A DNA stretch of 8,652 bases from Bacteroidales bacterium (GCA_030017935.1 JASEGF010000082.1:1-8652); one strand, 5' to 3'; positions 1-7,036 are shown, numbered from the stretch's first letter. Numbers and translations: made by a program. The notes: generated from the sequence alone by a model not told the origin.

Positions 1-29
1 GTTTTAATAAATTGTTTATATAATGCTTA

Positions 30-77
30 TAGATAATGGTTTTAAAGAAAATTAAATATTAATAATATCATTATCTA
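30..77. repeat. Spaced inverted repeat upstream of the ComA-like gene
   Basis: TAGATAATG (30-38) is exactly complementary to CATTATCTA (69-77). The arms are 9 bp with a 30-base AT-only-like spacer. It lies about 100 bases upstream of the likely -7 box of the ComA-like gene. It could be an operator, or the end of an upstream gene's leader or terminator region, but in DNA this AT-rich a 9-bp match may be chance. The rest of 1-203 holds no ORF longer than about ten codons. Confidence 0.2.
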
Positions 78-179
78 ATTTAAACATATATTTTAATTAA
101 GAATAAACGAATACATAAAAAATGAAATATTACTTTTTTTTAAATCCTGTTTAATTACATTTATTTGTAAAAAAAATTA

Positions 180-187
180 TATTTTAG
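180..187 (+). promoter_or_regulatory. Possible Bacteroidota -7 box for the ComA-like gene
   Basis: TATTTTAG matches TAnnTTTG at all but one defined base. It is followed by CAAAAAA, just as the perfect box TATTTTTG is followed by CAAAAAA in front of the DUF3098 gene. It ends 16 bases before the ATG at 204. A second candidate, TTTATTTG at 160-167, also has one mismatch. No clear -33 TTG element is visible. Confidence 0.35.
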
Positions 188-203
188 CAAAAAATTTCAT
201 ATT

Positions 204-983
204 ATGATATTAAAGTATTTGCCAGAACGTACCAAAAAAATACGTAAAACAGGTATAACCATGGTTATGGATAAAGGTCTTTCACCTATTGAGGCAGAGG
301 GTTTAATGCAATCTGCTTCTGATCTTATTGATTTTGTTAAATTAGGATTTGGTACCTCTATAGTTACTCAAAATCTTGAAAGAAAAATTCAAATTTACAA
401 AGAAGCGGGTGTTAAAGTTTATTTCGGTGGTACCTTATTTGAGGCTTTTATAGTGAGAAAACAATTCTCTGATTATATTAAATGGGTGAAAAAATTTAAA
501 ATTGATACTGTAGAAGTATCTGACGGTAGCATAGAGCTTGATCATGAAAAAAAATGCGAATATATTAATATTTTAGCTAAAGATTACTTAGTCTTATCTG
601 AAGTTGGAAGCAAAGATGAAACTATCATTGTAAGGCCAAACCTTTGGGTAAAGGATATGAAAGAAGAACTAGAAGCGGGCTCATCATATATAATAGGTGA
701 GGCACGTGAAGCTGGTAATGTCGGCATCTACACCAAAGGTGGGAATGCTCGCGTTCTATTAATTGAAAAAATAAAAAAAGAATTACCTGCTGATAAAATT
801 ATTTTCGAAGCTCCACAAAAAAATCAACAAATATTTTTTATTAAAGAATTTGGCTCTAATGTGAATCTAGGTAATATAGCTTACCAAGATGTAATCGCAC
901 TAGAGACTCTTCGTCTAGGGCTGCGTGGTGATACTTTTTTTAATTTCTTCCCAGAAGAATTCGAAGAATATAGACCTAAATAA
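204..983 (+). CDS. Phosphosulfolactate synthase-like protein (ComA family TIM barrel)
   Basis: In methanogenic archaea ComA joins sulfite to phosphoenolpyruvate to make phosphosulfolactate, the first step of coenzyme M synthesis; the wider family includes Bacillus YitD and plant HSA32. This 259-residue protein has the family's length and ordered barrel motifs: TMVMDKGL (19-26), KLGFGTS (46-52), GGTLFEAF (75-82), EVSDGSIEL (104-112), LSEVGSKDE (131-139), GEAREAGNVGI (165-175), FEAPQKNQQ (201-209), GSNVNLGNI (217-225) and ETLRLGLRGDT (234-244). The start at 204 fits, because the Bacteroidota form begins with a short LPERT-type leader before the first strand. No signal peptide is visible, so it is probably cytoplasmic. 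No comB, comC or sulfonate genes are nearby, so the physiological product is open: a sulfolactate or sulfonate route is an inference, and a stress-related or different activity is possible. Family assignment is strong; function is moderate. Confidence 0.85.
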   Translation: MILKYLPERTKKIRKTGITMVMDKGLSPIEAEGLMQSASDLIDFVKLGFGTSIVTQNLERKIQIYKEAGVKVYFGGTLFEAFIVRKQFSDYIKWVKKFKIDTVEVSDGSIELDHEKKCEYINILAKDYLVLSEVGSKDETIIVRPNLWVKDMKEELEAGSSYIIGEAREAGNVGIYTKGGNARVLLIEKIKKELPADKIIFEAPQKNQQIFFIKEFGSNVNLGNIAYQDVIALETLRLGLRGDTFFNFFPEEFEEYRPK

Positions 984-1007
984 TTTTTAATAGACTCATT
1001 TAGCTAA

Positions 1008-1015
1008 TAAATTTG
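1008..1015 (+). promoter_or_regulatory. Bacteroidota -7 box for murB
   Basis: TAAATTTG is a perfect match to TAnnTTTG, 25 bases before the murB ATG and 24 bases after the stop of the preceding gene. It suggests murB can be transcribed on its own. No clear TTG -33 box is seen at the expected 19-21 base spacing. Confidence 0.45.
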
Positions 1016-1040
1016 TTTAATTAACTATCTAATTTTTATA

Positions 1041-2042
1041 ATGAAAATTAAAAATAATGTTTCTCTACGAGATAAACATACTTTCCATTGTGAATGCTAT
1101 GCAGAGACTTTCATTGATATTGATGAAGAAGATGATTTGATTCTGTTAGATCGCAATTTTTCTGAAATTTACCAGAAAGCATTTTTTATTGGCGAAGGTA
1201 GCGATATTTTAATCACAAAAAATTCTTTACCACTCGTAATTCATTGTAATATTGATTTTATTAAAATAGTAGAAGAGGATTTAAATAAAGTAATTGTATG
1301 TGCAGGTGGTGGCACTAAATGGGATGACTTAGTAGATTATTGCGTTAATAATAACTGGTGGGGAGTAGAAAATTTATCAGGCATTCCATCCAGTTGTGCA
1401 GTGGCACCTATTCAAAATATAGGCGCTTATGGTGCAGAATTTGCTGAAGTTGCTTATAGAATTTATGGTTATAATTTCAAAACTCATATATTTGAAATAT
1501 TTACTCCTAATGATTTGTCTTTTAGTTACAGAAAAAGCAAGTTACAACAGATGCCAGAAATATTTGTTACTAAAATTGAAATTTTATTAAATAAAAATCC
1601 ACAACCAAACCTATCATATAAAGATCTAAAAAATAAGTTTCTGGATAAAAATCCTTCTCTACAAGAAATTAGAAATACTGTATTAGAAATAAGAGACAAT
1701 AAAATTCCTCAACCTGATAAAATAGGTAATGCAGGTTCATTTTTCAAAAATCCCATATGCTCTAAAAATGAATTAGAAATTTTAACCAAAAAATTCCCTG
1801 ATATATGTTTTTTCCAATATTTAGATGATAAATTTAAAATATCTGCTGCATGGTTGATAGAAAAAGCTGGGTGGAAAGGATACAGAGAAGGAGATGCTGG
1901 CGTCTCTACTTCTCATTCATTGATACTTGTTAATTACGGTAATGCTACTGGCCAAGACATTTTAAATCTTGCAAATAAAATTATAGATTCTGTTAAAAAT
2001 ATCTTTGATATAAAATTAGAACTAGAGGTAAAAATTTTATAA
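1041..2042 (+). CDS. murB: UDP-N-acetylenolpyruvoylglucosamine reductase (MurB, type I)
   Basis: Cytoplasmic FAD enzyme that uses NADPH to reduce UDP-GlcNAc-enolpyruvate to UDP-MurNAc, the second committed step of peptidoglycan synthesis. At 333 residues it matches the E. coli-like type I enzymes. The FAD-binding region shows GEGSDIL (51-57), AGGGTKWDDL (88-97) and GVENLSGIP (108-116), then APIQNIGAYGAE (122-133). The catalytic residues have clear counterparts: Arg164 in SYRKS, the proton-donor Ser233 in GNAGSFFKNP, and the late Glu329 in LELEVKIL. The ISAAWLIEKAGWKGYREG block (267-284) is also typical. One oddity is the FAD loop after GIP: it reads SSCAVAP where the family normally has G-x-V-G-(A/S)-(A/S)-P. 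The gene lies 57 bases after the ComA-like gene with a -7 box between, so it may be separately transcribed. Despite the odd loop, the active site appears complete. Confidence 0.96.
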   Translation: MKIKNNVSLRDKHTFHCECYAETFIDIDEEDDLILLDRNFSEIYQKAFFIGEGSDILITKNSLPLVIHCNIDFIKIVEEDLNKVIVCAGGGTKWDDLVDYCVNNNWWGVENLSGIPSSCAVAPIQNIGAYGAEFAEVAYRIYGYNFKTHIFEIFTPNDLSFSYRKSKLQQMPEIFVTKIEILLNKNPQPNLSYKDLKNKFLDKNPSLQEIRNTVLEIRDNKIPQPDKIGNAGSFFKNPICSKNELEILTKKFPDICFFQYLDDKFKISAAWLIEKAGWKGYREGDAGVSTSHSLILVNYGNATGQDILNLANKIIDSVKNIFDIKLELEVKIL

Positions 2043-2133
2043 GTAGCACAATAATTAAGTATGAATCAACAAATGTAAATAAAATTCTTATCTGATATTT
2101 ATCACATAAACTTTAATTTTTAATTTGTTTTTA

Positions 2134-2141
2134 TAATTTTG
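2134..2141 (+). promoter_or_regulatory. Bacteroidota -7 box for the thioredoxin pair
   Basis: TAATTTTG is a perfect TAnnTTTG box ending 13 bases before the ATG at 2155, in a 112-base gap that holds nothing else recognisable. The 12 bases TAATTTTGTAAT (2134-2145) recur exactly in front of purB. It would give a very short leader and drive both thioredoxin genes. Confidence 0.5.
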
Positions 2142-2154
2142 TAATTAAAAATAT

Positions 2155-2691
2155 ATGAAAATTATGAATATAATTACATTACTGCCATTGATATGGTTGT
2201 TGACATTCTGCTCACCCAACAATAATCAATCTAAAGATGTTGATAAAAATACTGAAACTATTCAAAATGATAATACACAAAAAACTTATGATATACAAGT
2301 TAATAACTCTTCTACCAGTAATAAACCTACTGGAAATGTAGAATATTTGAGTACTGAAGATTTTATTAATAAAGTGTTTGATTATCGTAATAGTACTGCA
2401 TGGAATTACAAAGGTAAAGTGCATTGTATCATAGATTTTTATGCAGATTGGTGTGGACCTTGCAAAAGAGTTGCTCCTATTATGGAGCAATTAGCTCAAG
2501 ATTATTCTAAAGATATTCAATTTTACAAAGTAGATACTGATAAAGAGCAAGAGCTAGCTCGAGTTTTTGGAATAAAATCTATTCCTACAATAATGTTTTG
2601 TCCTCTTAATGGTGATCCAGTGATAGCTATAGGTGCTTATCCTAAAGAAGAATATCAAAAAATGATTTCACAAGTTATTTATAAACAATAA
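2155..2691 (+). CDS. Envelope thioredoxin-domain lipoprotein
   Basis: The 178-residue product begins with a hydrophobic stretch (5-18) ending in LTFC, so Cys19 is the likely lipidated residue. The Phe at -1 is unusual for a lipobox, though Bacteroidota lipoboxes are loose. A low-complexity, Asn/Asp/Gln/Ser/Thr-rich linker (20-60) would tether the C-terminal thioredoxin domain (about 62-178) to the membrane. The domain has the buried Asp94, the redox centre WCGPCK (99-104) and the cis-proline Pro144 in KSIPT, so it should be redox active. It probably reduces or exchanges disulfides in exported proteins, in the role of B. fragilis TrxP; no partner is encoded nearby. It closely resembles the next gene, 13 bases downstream, across the whole domain, which implies tandem duplication. 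The first ATG is used; the in-frame Met4 would still leave a signal sequence. Confidence 0.88.
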   Translation: MKIMNIITLLPLIWLLTFCSPNNNQSKDVDKNTETIQNDNTQKTYDIQVNNSSTSNKPTGNVEYLSTEDFINKVFDYRNSTAWNYKGKVHCIIDFYADWCGPCKRVAPIMEQLAQDYSKDIQFYKVDTDKEQELARVFGIKSIPTIMFCPLNGDPVIAIGAYPKEEYQKMISQVIYKQ

Positions 2692-2704
2692 ATCCTAATA
2701 AATT

Positions 2705-3064
2705 ATGATTGAACATTTGACAGCAGAAACTTTTAAAGAAAAAGTTTTTGATTATGTAAACGAAAAAGAATGGAAATACAAAGGTGATAAACCTGCTATT
2801 ATTGATTTCTATGCAGATTGGTGTTCTCCATGCAAAATGCTTGCACCTATTTTAGAAGAAATAGATGCTGAGTATAATGATAAAATTCAAATTTACAAAA
2901 TAAATACTGAAGAAGAGCAAGAGCTTTCATATGCTTTTGGTATTCAAAGTATTCCGAGTATTTTATTTATCCCTTTGGATGATCAACCTCGTATGGCCGT
3001 TGGTGCTTTACCTAAAAATAATCTTGAAGAAATAATTAAAGATGTTTTAAAAGTAGAAAAATAA
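2705..3064 (+). CDS. Cytoplasmic thioredoxin with a WCSPC active site
   Basis: A 119-residue single-domain thioredoxin with no signal sequence, so cytoplasmic. It has the Bacteroides TrxA-like N-terminus (HLTAETFKEKVFDY, then W.Y.GD.PAIIDFYADWC), buried Asp34, active site WCSPCK (39-44) and cis-proline Pro84 in QSIPS. It would supply electrons from thioredoxin reductase to enzymes such as ribonucleotide or methionine sulfoxide reductases; no reductase gene lies in the window. The active site has Ser where classical thioredoxin has Gly, a change in the dipeptide between the cysteines that generally shifts redox potential. It starts 13 bases after the lipoprotein thioredoxin stop with no promoter box between, so the two are probably co-transcribed. 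Whether this is the main TrxA or a paralogue cannot be told here, so I leave the symbol blank. Confidence 0.92.
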   Translation: MIEHLTAETFKEKVFDYVNEKEWKYKGDKPAIIDFYADWCSPCKMLAPILEEIDAEYNDKIQIYKINTEEEQELSYAFGIQSIPSILFIPLDDQPRMAVGALPKNNLEEIIKDVLKVEK

Positions 3065-3088
3065 GAAAAAGATAATTTTATTTTTTTC
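3065..3088. terminator. AT-rich dyad between convergent genes, possible bidirectional terminator
   Basis: This sequence folds as GAAAAAGATA (3065-3074) against the complementary T-rich arm (3079-3088). The stem is about 10 pairs with one G·T wobble and a 4-base loop. It fills the 22-base gap between the second thioredoxin (ends 3064) and the convergent 704-residue gene, and overlaps that gene's stop codon. Long A/T runs flank it on both strands. The stem has almost no G-C pairs, so termination strength is doubtful. Confidence 0.3.
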
Positions 3089-5201
3089 AAAAACTAACTT
3101 GGATACCAGGACCTACTAAAAAGAAAAATTTATTTTCTGACAAAAAATATCCTCCTCCCATATAAAGTGGAAAATTAAGTTTTCGGTCTTTAGTAGTAGG
3201 ATATAAACTCACTAAGGCTACTAAACTCATATCTCTATTTATATTTTGACTAGAAAAATTAAAAGCATTGAGGGCTATAAAACCAAAACCTAATTTCACT
3301 GGTATTAATTTCGCATATCTGTGTTGCTGATAAAAGCTAAATTGAGCAATCATTGCCATACTGATACCACTCAGATTAGATATTTGACTAGAATTTGGTA
3401 TAATAGTCAATAATCCCGCAGGGAATGATACTTCTATATCGAAACTCATTCTACGTTCATTAATTAATTCTATTACCTTGGGTGGTATTTGATATGGATA
3501 TTTGTCTGCTTTATGTCTAATAGTTATTATGATTCTAGTCCATGGATCTAAAGAATATGTTTTTTTAATTAAAATTTCATTTAAAGAAAGTTCTAATGTG
3601 GAGCAATCATTTTTATTATAAAATTGATATCGTATAGAATTGCTGTCTGGACAAAGAGTATACTCCTGCCATGGCGTCAGCTCTATAACTTCTCCACGTA
3701 AACCAACTATTTTTATTTCTATCTCTAAATATTGTTTACCGTATAGATTAATACCTTCATCTATGTTAGAAGGGTTGCCTTTAATAACAATGTTTTTGAT
3801 AGACTTATTATAAAATATAGGCGTCAATATTTCATTTAGATTAATGAATCCTTCACCATAGTCTATACTTAAAAAATCATAATCCCTTGGATTTTGATGC
3901 TCTATAACATTCAAATAAAATCCAGTAGGATTATTATAATTTAATATTTCTATTCGTGGAATATAAATATTATATGGTATATCCAATCTATATTCCATCG
4001 TGTTCGACGAAATAAAAATTGTATCAATATTTAATGGGTCTATACCTTTAAATATTAAATTTGTTTTATGTAGACTTTGCCCTTCTAATTTTACTATTAC
4101 CTTATCCCCAGGTTTTACATTAGGTTGATTAGTCCAAGTTTTACCATCCTGAGATATACTCAAAGTTTTAAAAATAGTTTTTGGCAAAACAGTGAAATTA
4201 GTTATAAACTTTGGCTCATCTCCTTCTTTAATATATAAAACACCATTATCTATAGAATGTATATTATAAACATTTAGATTGCATAAAATTTTATTACCAG
4301 ATATGGATTTTAGTGTATATAATTCTGCTATCAATGTGCCTTTATCTTCTTTGTCTTCTATTCTATATGTTTTATTCATTTTCAATATTCTATTATTGTC
4401 AATTTGAACCTCATAGCTATTTTCGTTAATTATATCCTGTAGTATAAATTCTGTAGGGCTAATATTGAGATATGCTAACCTACCAGGTTTAACATTAAAA
4501 AAAGGTGTGGAGAAAGAATAATTATAAACGAATTGTTTGTTTTCTAGTATAGGTTTATACAGAGAAATATCTATCTTAAATTGTAGCCTACCAGTTTGGA
4601 ATGGTATTAATTGTAAATAAATATTATTGTTTTGCTCTATGATTCTATACCTGTAATTATCTTTTTCTATCCATAGAGGAGATGTCAAAATATTTTCTGG
4701 AACATTAGAATTCAGCTCCCACATAACTTCCTCACCTACATAGAGCTCATCTTGTGATGGAAAAACTTGTATTTGTTGTTTGCTAATTGTTTGTAAATTT
4801 ATGACTACCTCGATAGTATCATCTTTGTAATTTATTACAGATATTTTATGTTTTATGAAATTGGACTTAGTAGCATTAATAAATTGTATAGAATAATCAA
4901 AAATGTCATTCTCCGTTTTTATTGGTTCTTCAATAATATTAAATTGATTAGAAGTATCTGGAATAATTTCTTTAATAAAATTAGGATTATCAGGGATTAT
5001 TGAGATCTCTACTATTTCTTGATTAATGCGATAGGGTAGAGGCACTACTTCTTTGTTTTGATATTTTATTTTGCCTTTTTTATAAGATATTACATTGGTA
5101 TCTATTCTAAATATTATGTCTTGAATCCAGCTATTTTGTGCTATTAGTAATAATGGTGAAATAATAATTACTATACAAAAAATTAATTTTTTAATATTCA
5201 T
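3087..5201 (-). CDS. Secreted protein of unknown function with C-terminal beta-barrel-like region
   Basis: I do not recognise this 704-residue protein. It has a clear N-terminal signal peptide: Lys4-Lys5, a hydrophobic core (6-20) and likely cleavage near Ala21 before QNSW. The body (about 25-580) looks all-beta, with alternating hydrophobic residues and segments resembling Ig-like domains, such as VFPSQDELYVGEEVMWEL (146-163) and SISQDGKTW followed by VKPGDKVIVKLEG (348-374). The last 120 residues (584-704) resemble a Bacteroidota outer-membrane barrel: GLLTIIP, PVKLGFGFIALNAF, a short MSLVALVSLYPT strand, PLYMGGGYFL, and a final strand FFFLVGPGIQVSF ending in Phe. This suggests outer-membrane anchoring with a large periplasmic or surface part. 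The rare cysteines (9, 307, 517, 533) include Cys517 and Cys533, which could form a disulfide. It follows truB by 42 bases and has its own promoter-like box. There is no type IX secretion C-terminal domain signature that I can see. Confidence 0.85.
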   Translation of the reverse strand: MNIKKLIFCIVIIISPLLLIAQNSWIQDIIFRIDTNVISYKKGKIKYQNKEVVPLPYRINQEIVEISIIPDNPNFIKEIIPDTSNQFNIIEEPIKTENDIFDYSIQFINATKSNFIKHKISVINYKDDTIEVVINLQTISKQQIQVFPSQDELYVGEEVMWELNSNVPENILTSPLWIEKDNYRYRIIEQNNNIYLQLIPFQTGRLQFKIDISLYKPILENKQFVYNYSFSTPFFNVKPGRLAYLNISPTEFILQDIINENSYEVQIDNNRILKMNKTYRIEDKEDKGTLIAELYTLKSISGNKILCNLNVYNIHSIDNGVLYIKEGDEPKFITNFTVLPKTIFKTLSISQDGKTWTNQPNVKPGDKVIVKLEGQSLHKTNLIFKGIDPLNIDTIFISSNTMEYRLDIPYNIYIPRIEILNYNNPTGFYLNVIEHQNPRDYDFLSIDYGEGFINLNEILTPIFYNKSIKNIVIKGNPSNIDEGINLYGKQYLEIEIKIVGLRGEVIELTPWQEYTLCPDSNSIRYQFYNKNDCSTLELSLNEILIKKTYSLDPWTRIIITIRHKADKYPYQIPPKVIELINERRMSFDIEVSFPAGLLTIIPNSSQISNLSGISMAMIAQFSFYQQHRYAKLIPVKLGFGFIALNAFNFSSQNINRDMSLVALVSLYPTTKDRKLNFPLYMGGGYFLSENKFFFLVGPGIQVSF

Positions 5202-5228
5202 AATATTACATTAATTGTATTTGGGTAA

Positions 5229-5236
5229 CAAATATA
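5229..5236 (-). promoter_or_regulatory. Bacteroidota -7 box for the 704-residue secreted protein
   Basis: On the minus strand this reads TATATTTG, a perfect TAnnTTTG. It lies in the 42-base gap just after the truB stop and 27 bases before the ATG at 5201. It implies the secreted-protein gene can be expressed independently of the uppP-truB operon. No clear TTG upstream element is visible; that part would lie inside truB. Confidence 0.4.
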
Positions 5237-5243
5237 ATTAAAA

Positions 5244-5933
5244 TCAATGAAATTGCTCTAATAAATCATTAAGCAATCGGGGATCATGAGCATCAGTTAC
5301 AGAATAGTCTCCGATTTTAGTTCTACGAAGATTGTCTAAAACAGCTCCACTATCTAGCAAAAAGCCGAAGTCTCTCACAATAGATCTTATAAAAGTACCA
5401 CTAGAGCATACAACTCGAAAATCGATGTACGGTAAGTCTATTTTAGTAATTTCAAATTCATAAATATTTATAAATCTGGGATTAATGACGACGTCTTGAT
5501 TTTCTCTAGCATATTCATAAGCTCTTTTGCCTTCAATTTTCACTGCAGAATAAACTGGTGGATACTGCTCTTGACGACCGATAAATTTTTTTGCTAAATT
5601 ATATATATCATTTTCACTAAGGTGATCAAAAGGATATGTATTGTCTACCTCTAGCTCTCTATCATAGCTAGGAGTAGTTTCACCTAATTTCATAGTACCG
5701 ATATATTCTTTATTTAAATTTAAAAGTTCTCCCATTAGTTTAGTTTTTTTACCAGTTAAAACTATCAAAAGACCAGTAGCTTTAGGATCTAATGTACCTG
5801 CGTGTCCTACCTTAATATTATGATTCAGATATTTAGTAATAGTTTTTCTAATATAATTAACTACATCAAAAGAAGTCCAATCTAATGGCTTATCAATTAA
5901 TAACATTTCTCCTCTATCAAAATCAAATAACAT
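5244..5933 (-). CDS. truB: tRNA pseudouridine(55) synthase
   Basis: Isomerises U55 to pseudouridine in the T-loop of tRNAs. The 229-residue protein has the opening motif LLIDKPLDWTSFDVV (11-25), the catalytic-Asp motif HAGTLDPKATGLL (44-56, with Asp49 as nucleophile), the KEYIGTMKLGETTPSYD block (75-91), YPPVYSAVKIEGKRAYEYAR (124-143) and the RNA-binding-cleft motif SSGTFIRSIVRDFG (177-190). It stops soon after this catalytic core, with no C-terminal PUA domain, as in other short bacterial TruB proteins. The start at 5933 is preferred over Met10 because homologues carry a short GE(V/M)LLIDKP leader. It begins 22 bases after uppP with no promoter-like box between, so it is likely in the same transcript. 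All key residues are present. Confidence 0.95.
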   Translation of the reverse strand: MLFDFDRGEMLLIDKPLDWTSFDVVNYIRKTITKYLNHNIKVGHAGTLDPKATGLLIVLTGKKTKLMGELLNLNKEYIGTMKLGETTPSYDRELEVDNTYPFDHLSENDIYNLAKKFIGRQEQYPPVYSAVKIEGKRAYEYARENQDVVINPRFINIYEFEITKIDLPYIDFRVVCSSGTFIRSIVRDFGFLLDSGAVLDNLRRTKIGDYSVTDAHDPRLLNDLLEQFH

Positions 5934-5955
5934 TTTTTAAATAAAATTTAAAAAT

Positions 5956-6732
5956 TTAAGATAAAAATTGATTATATGCTAATACTAACATTAATAAACC
6001 TCCAACAATGATTCTATATATTCCAAAAGCTTTAAAGCCATATTTAACAATATAATTAATAAAGAATTTAATTGCTACTGCTGCAGTTATGAAAGCAATG
6101 ACGTTACCTACAATCAATAAAGAGGCATTATTAGCCTGAAACAATACATCATAGTGTTTATATACTTTATAGACAGCAGCACCTAAAATAGTGGGTACTG
6201 CTAAAAAAAATGAAAATTCTGTAGCGTTTTTCCTATCTAATCCTACAACTAATCCGCCTAATATGGTAGCTGCTGAACGAGATACACCAGGAATGAATGC
6301 TAACATTTGTAATATACCAATTTTTAATGCTTTTTTTTCTGTTAAATTTTGATCTGGAGAAGGATTTTTAAACCATTTATCGAAATACATCAAAGCTATA
6401 CCACCGAGGAATAGTGCTATCGCTACTACCCATTCGCTATTTAATAATTTATCTATGTAGCTTTCTACAAAAAAACCTACTACCGCCGCCGGCAAAAATG
6501 CTATTAATAAATAATAATAAAATCGCCAGCTCTCAATAAATCTTTTGAAATATAGAATTAATACACTAAGAATGGCTCCAAACTGGATCGCAATAATATA
6601 AACATTTACAAATTCTGTTTTTGGTATTCCTAATAAATAATTAGTAATTATTAAATGACCTGTTGAACTAATAGGTAAAAATTCCGTAAGTCCTTCTACA
6701 ATAGATAAAATTATAGCTTCTAGCCAAGTCAT
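5956..6732 (-). CDS. uppP: Undecaprenyl-diphosphatase (UppP/BacA family)
   Basis: Integral inner-membrane enzyme that removes a phosphate from undecaprenyl pyrophosphate, recycling the lipid carrier for peptidoglycan and other surface polymers; overproduction gives bacitracin resistance. The 258 residues are close to the family's usual length. The two signature regions are intact: EGLTEFLPISSTGHLI (13-28), supplying Glu13, Glu17, the Ser pair and His26, and PGVSRSAATILGG (148-160) with Arg152, aligned with the catalytic Arg of E. coli BacA. Several hydrophobic helices follow, including 44-61, 76-90, 102-116, 205-221 and 238-253. The gene's ATG overlaps the DUF3098 stop by four bases (ATGA), which suggests translational coupling, and truB follows closely. 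With murB in the window, it is the second gene serving wall synthesis. Confidence 0.96.
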   Translation of the reverse strand: MTWLEAIILSIVEGLTEFLPISSTGHLIITNYLLGIPKTEFVNVYIIAIQFGAILSVLILYFKRFIESWRFYYYLLIAFLPAAVVGFFVESYIDKLLNSEWVVAIALFLGGIALMYFDKWFKNPSPDQNLTEKKALKIGILQMLAFIPGVSRSAATILGGLVVGLDRKNATEFSFFLAVPTILGAAVYKVYKHYDVLFQANNASLLIVGNVIAFITAAVAIKFFINYIVKYGFKAFGIYRIIVGGLLMLVLAYNQFLS

Positions 6733-6983
6733 TCTTCTTTTTTGTCAAAGTTTAATAATATAGCAAAAATTTCTACTACTATGCCCAAAAGGATTAATAT
6801 CGGTGCTAAAGTTATTCTACGAAAAGAAAAAATCTCTTCACTGAAAACATTAGGATCTGTAGAGCCACCACCTATCATCAAGATATAACCTAAACCCATG
6901 AGTATTAGCCCAACAACCATTAAAATGTAATTCTTTTTATTAAAGGTTAGCTGTACGTCTTTCCCCTTTGTAGACTTTTTCAT
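6729..6983 (-). CDS. DUF3098 small membrane protein
   Basis: An 84-residue protein with two predicted membrane helices (about 19-38 and 59-77) joined by the conserved loop of the DUF3098 family: MIGGGSTDPNVF (36-47) followed by FSFRRITLAP (52-61). A charged N-terminus (KKSTKGKD) and charged C-terminus (DKKEE) lie outside the helices, so both ends are probably on the same side of the membrane. The function of the family is unknown. In Bacteroidota it is commonly found next to uppP, often just after the cell-division gene ftsX, so a role in envelope growth is a reasonable inference. Here it is the first gene of its operon, overlaps uppP by four bases and has a promoter box almost at its start codon. 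ftsX is not in the window. Confidence 0.9.
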   Translation of the reverse strand: MKKSTKGKDVQLTFNKKNYILMVVGLILMGLGYILMIGGGSTDPNVFSEEIFSFRRITLAPILILLGIVVEIFAILLNFDKKEE

Positions 6984-6991
6984 TTTTTTTG

Positions 6992-6999
6992 CAAAAATA
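6992..6999 (-). promoter_or_regulatory. Bacteroidota -7 box for the DUF3098-uppP-truB operon
   Basis: On the minus strand this reads TATTTTTG, a perfect TAnnTTTG, ending only 8 bases before the ATG at 6983. If used, transcription would begin within a few bases of the start codon, so the mRNA would be nearly leaderless. It shares a 70-base region with the divergent purB promoter. Confidence 0.5.
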
Positions 7000-7036
7000 A
7001 GAATTTTTTTAATGAAGTATAAATATTTTTTTGTTT

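Noticed and set aside
1..18. Near-match between the window start and 8483-8499 (GTTTTAATAA[A]TTGTTTA), suggesting direct repeats flanking the window
   Set aside because: The match is one base off, all but two bases are A or T, and it stops at once on both sides; chance is the simpler explanation.
2212..2490. 92-codon minus-strand open frame inside the thioredoxin lipoprotein gene
   Set aside because: It lies fully antisense to a well-supported gene, and its Ile/Ser/Phe-rich composition is what reverse reading of AT-rich coding DNA gives.
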